Below are positions 27,270 through 35,952 of a stretch of 62,502 nt of DNA, in pieces (the stretch's first letter is position 1; each line of letters begins with the position of its first letter). Origin of the DNA: Dyella_A sp049445995 (GTDB taxonomy: Bacteria > Pseudomonadota > Gammaproteobacteria > Xanthomonadales > Rhodanobacteraceae); assembly GCF_049445995.1 (NCBI RefSeq), contig NZ_JBMSDZ010000019.1, positions 1 through 62,502 on the forward strand, in the 5' to 3' direction. Both the position numbers and the translations under genes were made by a program. The notes under the pieces are model-generated. The model made no database searches and was not told where the DNA came from. It was given only the letters and a program-made list of their open reading frames with translations.

Positions 27270-27889
27270 TCGGGGCTTCCCTGTTTCCTCGCCCTGGCCC
27301 GCGCCAGCGCGGCCAGCACGGGGTTGCCCGGGGTGGCCGCGGCATCCACTGCCGCCTTGCGTGCGGCGATCTCGGCCTCCTGCGCTGCGCGCTCGCGCGC
27401 CAGCCGTGCCTCACGGCGCTGGAAATGCGCTCGCGCCGCATCGGTGCGGGCGGGATCGTCCACCCAGGCCGGCGGCATCGGTTCGAGCACGATGCAATCC
27501 ACGGGGCAGGCCGGCACGCACAGTTCGCAGCCGGTGCAGTCGTCGATCAGCACGGTGTGCATCAGCTTGGCCGCGCCGACGATGGCATCGACCGGGCACA
27601 CCTGGATGCACTTGGTGCAGCCGATGCAGTCGGCCTCGACGATGCGTGCCAGCGTGCGCGGCTTTTCCACGCCGTGGTCGGGATCGAGCGCGAGTATCGG
27701 CTGATCGAGCAAGGCGGCGAGCCTGGCGATGCCGGCGGCGCCGCCCGGTGGGCAGCGGTTGATCGGTGCCTCGCCGCGCGCGATCGCCTCGGCGTACGGA
27801 CGGCAGCCGTGGAAGCCGCACTGCTCGCACTGGGTCTGCGGCAGGATTGCGTCGATGCGGGTGGCGAGAGTGTCGATCGGTTCGCTCAT
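27266..27889 (-). CDS. rsxB: RnfB/RsxB-type ferredoxin subunit, standalone form
   Basis: Iron-sulphur electron carrier, 207 residues. The N-terminal 4Fe-4S domain has CEQCGFHGCRPYAEAI plus a later C (INRCPPGG). Two ferredoxin clusters follow: CIGCTKCIQVCPVDAI and CTGCELCVPACPVDCI. The membrane-anchoring N-terminal helix of classical RnfB is absent and no other rnf gene is nearby, so it is the soluble solo type. The C-terminal 70 residues are an A/R-rich helix. Linked to nth by ATGA overlap, which suggests a role in electron supply to an iron-sulphur repair enzyme; that is inference. Confidence 0.88.
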   Translation of the reverse strand: MSEPIDTLATRIDAILPQTQCEQCGFHGCRPYAEAIARGEAPINRCPPGGAAGIARLAALLDQPILALDPDHGVEKPRTLARIVEADCIGCTKCIQVCPVDAIVGAAKLMHTVLIDDCTGCELCVPACPVDCIVLEPMPPAWVDDPARTDAARAHFQRREARLARERAAQEAEIAARKAAVDAAATPGNPVLAALARARARKQGSPE

Positions 27890-27955
27890 GTGTGGTGGGC
27901 GGTCGGGGCGATCGCCGATCCGATACTGCCGTGTTCCCGCTTCTGGAGTCTGCCC

Positions 27956-28198
27956 ATGAAAGTCTTCCCGCTGAAACGCGCGCCGCTGAACGTCGCTTCG
28001 CTGCTGCTGGCCGCCGCCATCGGTGCGGTCGGTTCGCTCGCGCTGGGCTACGTGGGTCCGGCGCGTGCCGGCACCGCGCCGGCCGGAGCGCCCGAAAGCG
28101 TCACCGTCTTTTCGACGCCCACTTTGGCATGTGCAAGGACCACCTCGTCGGCCAGCTCACCCAGTCGCATGGCGATAGCCCCATCTCGCTATCCGTAG
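27956..28198 (+). CDS. Unrecognised short gene with signal peptide, probably broken
   Basis: 80 codons from an ATG preceded by CTGGAG. The first 40 residues form a signal peptide or membrane anchor (SLLLAAAIGAVGSLALGYVG, then ARAGTAPAGAPE). After about residue 52 composition changes to a low-complexity S/T/A run. In the overlapping +1 frame the DNA reads FDAHFGMCKDHLVGQLTQSHGD, a more protein-like sequence. I suspect a frameshift near 28115 and a truncated exported protein. Family not recognised. Confidence 0.35.
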   Translation: MKVFPLKRAPLNVASLLLAAAIGAVGSLALGYVGPARAGTAPAGAPESVTVFSTPTLACARTTSSASSPSRMAIAPSRYP

Positions 28199-28301
28199 TT
28201 TCTACGGCCCAGGCTCCTAGCGCTACATGGACATGGCGCCATACAACGAGAAGGCGACCTGGTCGGCGTGTTCGTTACCTACAGCCGCCGTTGAACGGGC
28301 C

Positions 28302-30413
28302 TCAGCGCACCGTGGCGCCGGGCCTGGCGCCGGCGTCGGCGTCGAGCAGGAACAGGTCGCTGCCGCCCTCACCGGCCGACAGGATCATTCCCTCGGACAG
28401 ACCGAAGCGCATCTTGCGCGGCGCCAGGTTGGCAATGAACACCACGTTGCGGCCCACCAGTTTCTCCGGCTCGCCGTAGGCGGCGCGGATGCCGGAGAAG
28501 ATCTGCCGCGTGCCCAGCGGACCGGCGTCCAGCTCGAAGCGCAGCAGCTTGTCCGAACCTTCGACGAATTCGCACACGGTGACCTTGCCCACGCGCAGGT
28601 CGAGCCTGGCGAAATCGTCGATACCGATGGTGGCGGCCGTGGTGGCGGCCGTGGCGGCGGAAGCGGGGGCGGGCGTGGTGTCGGTCATGGCTTTCTTCGC
28701 TTGCTTGGGTTTTTCGGTGGGAGCGGGCGTGCCGGCGGGGGTGCCGAGCGACTCCTTCGAGGCTTCGATCATGGCTTCGATCTGCTTCGAATCGAGGCGG
28801 CCGAGCAGCGGCTCGAAGGGCGCGATGATGTGGTTGTGCAGCGGTGCGCGGGCGCTGTCGAAATCGATGATCGGCGCCGCCAGGAACTGCTCGGCGGCGG
28901 CCACGGTGGCGGGCAGGATCGGCTTGAGCAGGCCGCCGAGCAGGCGGAACGCGGCAATCGCGAACGAGCACACCTGATGCAGCTCGACCCGGCGCGACTC
29001 GTCCCTGGCCAGCGTCCACGGCGCGGTGGCGGCGATGTGGCCGTTGACCAGGTCGGCCATCAGCACGAAGCGGCGGGTGACTTCGGCGAACTGGCCCTGA
29101 TCGTAGAGCTCGGCGAGGCCGTCGTAGTGTTCCTGCAGCCGGTTCCACAGGGCGGTTTCGGTGGGGCCGAAGCGCTCGGCCAGCCGCCCCTCGAAGAACT
29201 TGTGCACGAAGCCCGCGGTGCGGCTGGCGATGTTCACCCACTTGCCGACCAGGTGCGAGTTCACGCGCTCCTCGAAGGCCTTCAGGTCCAGATCCACGTC
29301 CACTGGGGCGTCGTCGAGCATGGTGGCGAAGTAGTAGCGCAGGCACTCCGGGTTCAGTCCGGCGTCCAGGTAGGTGCGCGCCTGGATGAAGGTGCCGCGC
29401 GACTTGGACATCTTCGCGCCGTTGACCGTGAGGTAGCCGTTGACGTGCAACGCGGTGGGCGTGCGAAAGCCCGCGCCGTGCAGCATCGCCGGCCAGAACA
29501 GGCCATGGAAGTTGATGATGTCCTTGCCGATGAAGTGGTGCATCTCGGCGGCGCTGTCGGGCGCCAGGAAGTCGTCGAAGCTCAGTCCGGTCCGGTCGCA
29601 CAGCGCCTTGAAGCTGGCCAGGTAACCCACCGGCGCGTCCAGCCACACGTAGAAGAATTTGCCCGGCGCGTCGGGAATGGGGAAGCCGAAGTAGGGCGCG
29701 TCGCGCGAGATGTCCCAGTCCTTCAGGCCACCGTCCAGCCATTCGCGCAGCTTGGCCGCCACGCCGCTGTTGGCCACCGCCTGACCGTTCGAGTACTTGC
29801 CGGCGAACCAGTCGCGCAGCAGGCCATCGAACTTCGACAGCTGGAAGAAGTAGTGCTCCGAATCGCGCAGTACCGGCGTGGCGCCGGACATCACCGAATA
29901 CGGGTTGATCAGGTCGGTGGGCGCATAGGTGGCGCCGCAGTGCTCGCAGTTGTCGCCGTACTGATCGGGCGTCTTGCACACCGGGCAGGTGCCCTTGATG
30001 TAGCGGTCCGGCAGGAACATCTGCTTGTCCGGATCGAACAGCTGCTGGATGTCGCGCCTGGCGATGGCGCCGCCGTCGCGCAGGCGCGTGTAGATCAGCG
30101 AGGCGAGTTCTCTGTTCTCGTCCGAATGGGTACTGTGGTAATGGTCGAAGCTGAAGTGGAAATCGGCGAAATCGGCCTCGTGGCCGGCACGGATTTCCGC
30201 GATGAAGGTTTCCGGCGACAGGCCGGCCTTTTCGGCGGCGAGCATGATCGGCGTGCCGTGCGCGTCGTCGGCGGACACGAAATGCACCTCGTTGCCCATC
30301 ATTCGCTGCGCCCGCACCCATATATCGGTCTGGAGGTAACCCAGCAGATGACCCAGGTGAAGCGGACCATTGGCATAGGGCAGGGCATGGGTAACGAGGA
30401 GGCGACGGCTCAT
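28302..30413 (-). CDS. metG: Methionyl-tRNA synthetase
   Basis: Charges tRNA-Met; 703 residues, the long form. Class I signatures: HLGH at residues 19-22 and KMSKS near 336. The zinc knuckle is CPVCKTPDQYGDNCEHC. The anticodon-binding helical domain is followed by a lysine/proline-rich linker (about 560-600) and a C-terminal OB-fold tRNA-binding domain (DFARLDLRVGKVTVCEFVEGSDKLL). ATG 30413 follows a weak ribosome site. It stands as a single gene. Confidence 0.98.
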   Translation of the reverse strand: MSRRLLVTHALPYANGPLHLGHLLGYLQTDIWVRAQRMMGNEVHFVSADDAHGTPIMLAAEKAGLSPETFIAEIRAGHEADFADFHFSFDHYHSTHSDENRELASLIYTRLRDGGAIARRDIQQLFDPDKQMFLPDRYIKGTCPVCKTPDQYGDNCEHCGATYAPTDLINPYSVMSGATPVLRDSEHYFFQLSKFDGLLRDWFAGKYSNGQAVANSGVAAKLREWLDGGLKDWDISRDAPYFGFPIPDAPGKFFYVWLDAPVGYLASFKALCDRTGLSFDDFLAPDSAAEMHHFIGKDIINFHGLFWPAMLHGAGFRTPTALHVNGYLTVNGAKMSKSRGTFIQARTYLDAGLNPECLRYYFATMLDDAPVDVDLDLKAFEERVNSHLVGKWVNIASRTAGFVHKFFEGRLAERFGPTETALWNRLQEHYDGLAELYDQGQFAEVTRRFVLMADLVNGHIAATAPWTLARDESRRVELHQVCSFAIAAFRLLGGLLKPILPATVAAAEQFLAAPIIDFDSARAPLHNHIIAPFEPLLGRLDSKQIEAMIEASKESLGTPAGTPAPTEKPKQAKKAMTDTTPAPASAATAATTAATIGIDDFARLDLRVGKVTVCEFVEGSDKLLRFELDAGPLGTRQIFSGIRAAYGEPEKLVGRNVVFIANLAPRKMRFGLSEGMILSAGEGGSDLFLLDADAGARPGATVR

Positions 30414-30500
30414 GGCAGCTTGCTTGGCTTGAGTGGCCGAACATTATGGCATGGACGTCCAAATCGACCGGCCCTGTCGCGGCGTGTCCATGCCACGAAA

Positions 30501-30522
30501 AAGCCCGCCGGTGGGCGGGCTT
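30501..30522 (-). terminator. Rho-independent terminator after the DUF2147 gene
   Basis: On the minus strand AAGCCCGCC and GGCGGGCTT form a 9-bp stem followed by TTTCGT, 26 bp beyond the stop. Confidence 0.85.
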
Positions 30523-30547
30523 GTCGGGTGAGCGAGAGGGGCGTGCC

Positions 30548-30994
30548 TTACGGCTGGCGTTCCCACACCTGCGAGCGACCGAGCAGGGCGAAGCCTATGT
30601 AGCCGTGCACGTCGAGCTTCTGGCCGCCGTCGAGCATCTTGAGTCGCACCTTGTAGACCTTGCCGGTCTTCGGGTCGAGGATCTTGCCGCCGTCCCACAC
30701 GTCGTCGTCTTTGGTGACGCCCCACATGATGGTCATGCCTTCGATCGGCTGGTTCTTGCGCGCGCCGTCGCACTTCTTGCAGACCGGGTTCGGGCCCTCC
30801 TCGGAGTTGAGCACCTTGACCACCTTGGCCTGCAGTTCACCGTTGTTGTCGGTGATCTCGACGATGGACTTGGGCTGGTGGGTCTCGTCGTCGATGGTCT
30901 TCCAGGTACCGACCGGCGCGTCGGTGGCGGCGAAGGCGGAGCCGGCGATCAGCAGCAGGCCGGTGGCGAGGGTGAAGCGGGACAGCAGTCTCAT
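30548..30994 (-). CDS. DUF2147 family periplasmic protein
   Basis: Exported protein of unknown function, 148 residues. Signal peptide MRLLSRFTLATGLLLIAGSAFA, then the DUF2147 pattern: GTWKTIDDETHQPKSIVEI, CKKCDGARKNQPIEGMTIMWG and GGKILDPKTGKVYKVRLKM. The CxxC may bind metal or form a disulphide. A very good ribosome site (GGGAGG) precedes the ATG. It has its own terminator. Confidence 0.92.
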   Translation of the reverse strand: MRLLSRFTLATGLLLIAGSAFAATDAPVGTWKTIDDETHQPKSIVEITDNNGELQAKVVKVLNSEEGPNPVCKKCDGARKNQPIEGMTIMWGVTKDDDVWDGGKILDPKTGKVYKVRLKMLDGGQKLDVHGYIGFALLGRSQVWERQP

Positions 30995-31164
30995 GGTGGT
31001 CCTCCCGTACGAAAGCGTATGGGGCGAGCGTGCCGAGCCCCCCGGAGCGGGTCAAGCTGCATTGCGCAAGACCCCGATCGACGGCATTGCGCCCTGATCT
31101 GGCGCAGCCGGGCACGCGATGGAGGCTGGCATAATCGTGGACCCCTCCCCCCAAGGCATGCCCC

Positions 31165-32259
31165 ATGACGCAGGCAAATGAAGCCCTGGTGCGCCGCATC
31201 CTCGGCGACCTGACTGACCCCCACACCGGCGCGTCGCTGGCCGACACCGTGCGCGCCATCGGCGTGGACGGCGATCGCGTGTCGGTCGACCTCCAGCTCG
31301 GCTATCCGGCGGCCACGGCGCACGAGGCGCTGGCCGCGCGGGTACGCGAGGCGCTGCAGGCTGAGCCGGGCATTGCCGCGGCGACGGTCTCCGTCAGCAG
31401 TCGCGTGCAGGTGCACAAGGTGCAGGGCCAGCTGGCGCCGCTGGCGAACGTGAAGAACATCATCGTGGTCGCCTCGGGCAAGGGCGGCGTGGGCAAGTCC
31501 ACCGTGTCGGTGAATCTCGCGCTGGCGCTGGCGGCGGAGGGCGCCAAGGTGGGCATTCTCGACGCCGACATCTACGGCCCCAGCCAGCCGCGCATGCTGG
31601 GCATCAGCGGCAGGCCGCAGTCGCCGGACGGCAAGAGCATCGTCCCGATGCAGGCACACGGCCTGCAGGCGATGTCGATCGGCTTCCTGGTCGACGAGGA
31701 GACGCCGATGATCTGGCGCGGCCCGATGGTCACCCAGGCGATGATGCAGTTGCTCAACGATTCGCGCTGGGAATCGCTGGATTACCTCGTGGTCGACCTG
31801 CCGCCGGGTACCGGCGACATCCAGCTCACGCTGGCGCAGAAGGTGCCGGTGGCCGGCGCGGTGATCGTCACCACGCCGCAGGACATCGCCCTGCTCGATG
31901 CGCGCAAGGCGCTGAAGATGTTCGAGAAGGTGGAGGTGCCGGTGCTCGGCGTGGTGGAGAACATGGCCACCCACGTGTGCTCGGCCTGCGGCCACGAGGA
32001 GCACATCTTCGGCGAGGGCGGCGGCCAGCGCATGGCCGACCAGTACGGCGTGGCCTGCCTCGGCTCGCTGCCGCTGGACATCCGCATCCGCGAGCAGGCC
32101 GACGGCGGCAATCCGACCGTGGTGGCGATGCCCGAATCCGACCTTGCCGCGCGCTATCGCGAGATCGCCCGCAACGCGGCGGGGCGTTTGTCGCGCCAGC
32201 CGCGCAACAAGGCGCTGGGCCTGGGCAAGATCGTGGTGCAGGGCGCGCCGGCGGCGTGA
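31165..32259 (+). CDS. apbC: Mrp/ApbC family iron-sulphur cluster carrier ATPase
   Basis: Carries and transfers Fe-S clusters to target enzymes. 364 residues: an N-terminal MIP18-like domain (about 1-85), then a deviant Walker A VASGKGGVGKST and the partner motifs DADIYGPSQP and VVDLPPGTGD. The cluster-binding pair is VCSACGHEEHIFG (CxxC). ATG 31165 is preceded by CCAAGGC. A CATAAT-like -10 lies at 31130. Adjacent to dcd, as in other xanthomonads. Confidence 0.96.
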   Translation: MTQANEALVRRILGDLTDPHTGASLADTVRAIGVDGDRVSVDLQLGYPAATAHEALAARVREALQAEPGIAAATVSVSSRVQVHKVQGQLAPLANVKNIIVVASGKGGVGKSTVSVNLALALAAEGAKVGILDADIYGPSQPRMLGISGRPQSPDGKSIVPMQAHGLQAMSIGFLVDEETPMIWRGPMVTQAMMQLLNDSRWESLDYLVVDLPPGTGDIQLTLAQKVPVAGAVIVTTPQDIALLDARKALKMFEKVEVPVLGVVENMATHVCSACGHEEHIFGEGGGQRMADQYGVACLGSLPLDIRIREQADGGNPTVVAMPESDLAARYREIARNAAGRLSRQPRNKALGLGKIVVQGAPAA

Positions 32260-32283
32260 GCGGGGCGCGCCATCCCATCCGGC

Positions 32284-32311
32284 AGGAGCGTCGCGGCTGA
32301 AGCCGCTCCCG
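32284..32311. repeat. REP-like element between mrp and dcd
   Basis: Core GCGGCT-ga-AGCCGC (32293-32306) inside AGGAGCGT...GCTCCCG. Its complement reads GGAGCGGCTTCAGCCGCGA, a form common in xanthomonad intergenic DNA. A variant lies near 26438. Confidence 0.65.
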
Positions 32312-32401
32312 CAAGGGGGCCGCAGCCCGGCCGTCCGGGTCCATGGTATTTTTCGCCTCTTTCCCGGATCGCCGGGCCAAGCAAAGACGACCGGAGCGCG
32401 C

Positions 32402-32968
32402 GTGAGCATCAAACCCGACAAGTGGATCCGCCGGATGGCCGAGCAGCACGGCATGATCGAGCCGTTCGAGCCGGGCCAGGTGAAGCTGCGCGACCAGCAG
32501 AAGCTGATCTCCTACGGTACCTCCAGCTATGGCTACGACGTGCGCTGCGCGCGCGAGTTCAAGATCTTCACCAACATCAACTCCACCATCGTCGATCCGA
32601 AGGCGTTCGACCCCACGAGTTTCGTCGACGTCGAGGCGGACGTGTGCATCATCCCCCCCAACTCGTTCGCGCTGGCGCGCACGGTGGAATACTTTCGCAT
32701 TCCGCGCTCGGTGCTCACCGTGTGCCTGGGCAAGAGTACCTATGCGCGCTGCGGCATCATCGTCAACGTGACCCCGCTGGAGCCGGAGTGGGAAGGTCAC
32801 GTGACGCTGGAGTTCTCCAATACCACGCCGCTGCCGGCACGCATCTACGCCAACGAGGGCGTGGCGCAGATGCTGTTCTTCGAATCGGACGAGGAATGCG
32901 AGACCAGCTACAAGGATCGCGGCGGCAAATACCAGGGCCAGCAGGGCGTGACCCTGCCGCGCACCTGA
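32402..32968 (+). CDS. dcd: dCTP deaminase
   Basis: Converts dCTP to dUTP for thymidylate synthesis. 188 residues, typical of the homotrimeric proteobacterial form. Active-site segments: LGKSTYARCGIIVNVTPLEPEWEGHVTLEF, with the catalytic glutamate in the EFSN region, and SYGTSSYGYDVRCAREFK for nucleotide binding. The start is GTG 32402 just after CGGAGCGC; the open frame extends upstream but not as Dcd. It follows mrp after 142 bp that include a REP element. Confidence 0.97.
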   Translation: MSIKPDKWIRRMAEQHGMIEPFEPGQVKLRDQQKLISYGTSSYGYDVRCAREFKIFTNINSTIVDPKAFDPTSFVDVEADVCIIPPNSFALARTVEYFRIPRSVLTVCLGKSTYARCGIIVNVTPLEPEWEGHVTLEFSNTTPLPARIYANEGVAQMLFFESDEECETSYKDRGGKYQGQQGVTLPRT

Positions 32969-33050
32969 ACCCCCGCTCACTCACCCCCGACGCCACCGCC
33001 CGCCGGCGCTACACTCGCCCGCTGCCACACATGCCCTGCAGGAGATCCGC

Positions 33051-33551
33051 ATGATCCGTCTTTCCACCCTCACTGGCCGCCTGGTTGCCGGCGCCATGCT
33101 GGCCGGCGCACTACTCCTCACCGGTTGCCATCGCGGCGACGTCAAGGCGGAGGTGGCGGCGATCCGGGCGCAGCAGCATTTCGACATGGTGATCCAGGCG
33201 TACAAGAGCGGCCAGTTCATGCTGGAAGACGGTGCCGTGCTCAGCGCGATCGACACCGGCAGCCACTTCGCCTACCTGAAGGACGTGGGCAAACTGCCCA
33301 AGACCGTCCTGCTGACGCCCAGCGACGACTCCAAGGTGCGCAAGCAGCACCTGGAATACATGGCGCGCATCGCGCTCGACTACGGCGTGGTGGTGTACTA
33401 CGACGACGGCGGCCAGCTGAAGCAGATCAACCCGCAGGAAACCAAGGCGCGCGCGCTGGAGGACTACCACGCCCCGGTGAAGATGAACGACGAGCAGAAG
33501 CGCAAGAGCGCGGCCGGCAGCAGCATCGAGGACCAGTCGCGCGGCTACTGA
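33051..33551 (+). CDS. Putative lipoprotein of unknown function
   Basis: 166 residues with a lipoprotein signal: ATG 33051 after AGGAGATC, hydrophobic stretch LVAGAMLAGALLLTGC with lipobox LTGC (Cys about 25). The mature part is hydrophilic and helical (VKAEVAAIRAQQHFDMVIQAY), with a central YLKDVGKLPKTVLLTPSDDSK and a highly charged C-terminus. I do not recognise the family. It stands alone downstream of dcd and convergent with pcp. Confidence 0.8.
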   Translation: MIRLSTLTGRLVAGAMLAGALLLTGCHRGDVKAEVAAIRAQQHFDMVIQAYKSGQFMLEDGAVLSAIDTGSHFAYLKDVGKLPKTVLLTPSDDSKVRKQHLEYMARIALDYGVVVYYDDGGQLKQINPQETKARALEDYHAPVKMNDEQKRKSAAGSSIEDQSRGY

Positions 33552-33568
33552 TCGACCGCTGCCGTCGT

Positions 33569-33612
33569 CCGGCACGATCGTCTACCCACGATCGTCTAGC
33601 TGATCGTGCCGG
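33569..33612. terminator. Hairpin shared by the convergent lipoprotein and pcp genes
   Basis: CCGGCACGATC (33569-33579) and GATCGTGCCGG (33602-33612) pair perfectly; the loop holds another ACGATCGT copy. The right arm lies inside the last codons of pcp. It may end both transcripts, though there is no T tract. Confidence 0.5.
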
Positions 33613-34252
33613 CGGCGGCGCGGATGTCCGCATCGGTGGATGCGGCCACGCGCAGGGCGATCGCCAGTCCGCGCGTCACGTCCTCCAGCGCCATGCTCGG
33701 CGCGTGTGCATGCCGTACCGCCTGGTCGGGCAGCAACGGGATGTGGATGAAGCCGCTGCGCACGCCGCGCTGGCGCGCGGTGAAATGCGCCATGGCGTAG
33801 GCGGCGTGGTTGCAAACATAGGTGCCGGCGGTGTTGGAGATTTCCGCGGGCAGGCCCGCCGCATGCAGGGCGACCAGCATCGCCTTGATCGGCAGGGTCG
33901 AGAAATACGCCGCGGGGCCGTCCGCCAGCACCGGCACGTCGATCGGCTGCGCGCCCGCGTTGTCGGCGATGCGCGCGTCGGCCACATTGATCGCCACGCG
34001 CTCGATCGACAGCCGGCTGCGCCCGCCGGCCTGTCCCACTCCCAGCACGATGGCCGGATGCACCTCGCGCAGCGCGGCTTTCAGCACCACCAGCGAGCGG
34101 GCGAATTCGGTGGGCAGCTGGCGCGCCACCACCCGATGCCCGGCGAGGCGCCGACCGTGCAGGGCGCGCGCCGCCTCCCACGAGGGGTTGACGGTCTCCC
34201 CGCCGAACGGGTCGAAGCCGGTCAGCAGGATGCGGGGAAGGGTCGATGCCAT
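33596..34252 (-). CDS. pcp: Pyroglutamyl-peptidase I
   Basis: Cysteine peptidase (family C15) that removes N-terminal 5-oxoproline from peptides. 218 residues. The catalytic triad is visible: E in LSIERVAINVADARI, C in NTAGTYVCNHAAYA and H in SGFIHIPLLP. N-terminal ILLTGFDPFGGETVNPS is the family start. It is the last gene of the minus-strand 5-oxoproline cassette, 19 bp after the DUF979 gene. It would supply the substrate for PxpABC. Confidence 0.96.
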   Translation of the reverse strand: MASTLPRILLTGFDPFGGETVNPSWEAARALHGRRLAGHRVVARQLPTEFARSLVVLKAALREVHPAIVLGVGQAGGRSRLSIERVAINVADARIADNAGAQPIDVPVLADGPAAYFSTLPIKAMLVALHAAGLPAEISNTAGTYVCNHAAYAMAHFTARQRGVRSGFIHIPLLPDQAVRHAHAPSMALEDVTRGLAIALRVAASTDADIRAAAGTIS

Positions 34253-34271
34253 GTGCGGTTCGCCTCGTCGA

Positions 34272-35240
34272 TCATCGGAACACCAGCAGCGCCATCAGGC
34301 CGAGGTTGAAGGCCAGCAGCAGCAGCGCCGTCCACACCTGTGCGCGGATCACCCCGTACGGCGAGCGCAGTTCCAGCAGCGCGGCCGGCACCAGGTTGAA
34401 GTTTGCCGCCATCGGCGTCAGCAGCGTGCCGCAGTAGCCGCACAGCATGCCCAGTGCGCCGAGCACGGCCGGGTTCGCGCCGTAGCGTTGCACCAGCAGC
34501 GGCAGGCCGATGCCGGCGGTCATCACCGGGAACGCGGCAAACGCATTGCCCATGATCACGGTGAACAGCACCATGCCCAGCGCGTAGGCGAGCAGGCAGG
34601 CCATCGCGCTGCCGGCAGGCAGCCAGTCGGTGGTGAGCTGGGCGATCGCGTCGCCCACGCCGCTGCGGGTGAACACCTGGCCGAGCGCGGCCAGCAGCAC
34701 CGGCAGCAGCGCGGCCCAGCCCATGGTGTCGAGCAGCCGGCGACCTTCCGCGAGGCCGCGGGACGGTGCATTGCCGGTCACCGCGCTGGCCGCGAACAGC
34801 GCCAGCAGGCAGGCCAGCGCCAGTCCGGTCAGGGTCATCTGGGCGGGGGCGAACAAGCGTGCGCCGTGCCAGTGCAGCCGGTCGCCGCCCAGCGCCACGA
34901 CCACGGTCACCAGGGGAATCAGCAGCGCCGGCAGCAGCAGCCGGTGGCCCAGCCGCTGGGCCGAGGCCTGCCGCTGCGCCGGCGTGCTCTGCTCTACCGG
35001 GCGGCGATGGCCGAGCCGGGGCGCGATCAGCGCCAGCGCGATCACCGCCGCCCCGGCGACCTGCGCCGGCAGCAGCTGCCCGGCCTGCGCCGCGCGAAGC
35101 ACCGCCCCGCCGCTGCCGAACAGGGCCGCAAGGATCAGCCAGAACGCGCCGCGCCACGGCTCGCGCTCGCGCAGGTTGCGCCAGCCGGTATAGGCCATGA
35201 ACAGCGCCAGCAGCAGGTGCGCCTGTTCGATCTGCAGCAT
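34272..35240 (-). CDS. DUF979 membrane protein, putative 5-oxoproline transporter subunit
   Basis: 322 residues with about nine hydrophobic segments. DUF979 marks: the AAFPVMTAGIGLPLLVQRYGANPAVLGALGMLCGYCGTLLTPMAANFN run near the C-terminus. It follows the DUF969 gene by three bases. The two families nearly always occur together and next to pcp, and are named as 5-oxoproline transporter subunits on that basis. Transport itself is inferred from context; no soluble component is present. Confidence 0.88.
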   Translation of the reverse strand: MLQIEQAHLLLALFMAYTGWRNLREREPWRGAFWLILAALFGSGGAVLRAAQAGQLLPAQVAGAAVIALALIAPRLGHRRPVEQSTPAQRQASAQRLGHRLLLPALLIPLVTVVVALGGDRLHWHGARLFAPAQMTLTGLALACLLALFAASAVTGNAPSRGLAEGRRLLDTMGWAALLPVLLAALGQVFTRSGVGDAIAQLTTDWLPAGSAMACLLAYALGMVLFTVIMGNAFAAFPVMTAGIGLPLLVQRYGANPAVLGALGMLCGYCGTLLTPMAANFNLVPAALLELRSPYGVIRAQVWTALLLLAFNLGLMALLVFR

Positions 35241-35243
35241 CGC

Positions 35244-35930
35244 TCAGCCTCCCTGCCGCCCGGCCTGCCGGCGGCGCAGGTATCGCTGGTACAGCACGAT
35301 CCGCGTGCTGTGGATCGCGAACGCCGCGAACGCCGTGGGCAGTGCCCACAGCGCGATCGACAGCGGCGTCAGCGCGATCCCGTGCTGGTCGTAGAAGCCC
35401 TGGATCAGCAGCACCGCGCCCAGCGCGATGAACACGTCCTCGCCGAAAAACAGTCCCACGTTGTCGGTGGCCGCGGCGAGCGCGCGCAGGCGGTCGCGCT
35501 CGTCGTCCGGCAGCGCCGGATCGATGCGTTCGGCCGCCGCCTCGGCCATCGGTGCGAGCAGCGGGCGCACCGTCTGCGCCGGACCGGCCACGCTCTGCAG
35601 GCCGATCATCGACAGCAGCTGGCGCCCCAGCAGGTAGCCGATCAGCAGCCGCGCCAGGGTCATGCCGCGCATCCGCGCCATCCAGCGCTGCGCGTGCTCG
35701 CGCAGGCCGGCGCGTTCGAGCAGGCCGATCGCCGGCAGGGTGAGGATGATGATCAGCAGGATCCGGCTGGAGGCGAAGCTGGTGCCGAGCAGGGCCAGCA
35801 GGTCGGGCACCGCCATGCCCGACAGCAGGCCGCTGGCCAGTGCCGCGGTGACCACCACCAGCACCGGGTTGAAGCGCAGCACGAAGCCCAGCGCGATCAG
35901 CGCGACGCCGAGCAGGGGCCAGTAGTTCAT
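35244..35930 (-). CDS. DUF969 membrane protein, putative 5-oxoproline transporter subunit
   Basis: 228 residues with about six membrane segments. The start MNYWPLLGVALIALGFVLRFNPVLVV and the loop IGLLERAGLREHAQRWMARMRGMT are typical of DUF969. I chose ATG 35930; an open frame to 36044 overlaps pxpA and lacks the family pattern. It lies 22 bp after pxpA and three bases before the DUF979 gene, so the pair is one transcript. Likely partner of DUF979 in an inner-membrane carrier. Confidence 0.87.
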   Translation of the reverse strand: MNYWPLLGVALIALGFVLRFNPVLVVVTAALASGLLSGMAVPDLLALLGTSFASSRILLIIILTLPAIGLLERAGLREHAQRWMARMRGMTLARLLIGYLLGRQLLSMIGLQSVAGPAQTVRPLLAPMAEAAAERIDPALPDDERDRLRALAAATDNVGLFFGEDVFIALGAVLLIQGFYDQHGIALTPLSIALWALPTAFAAFAIHSTRIVLYQRYLRRRQAGRQGG

Positions 35931-35952
35931 CGCGTGGATTCCCGTTTCGCGC

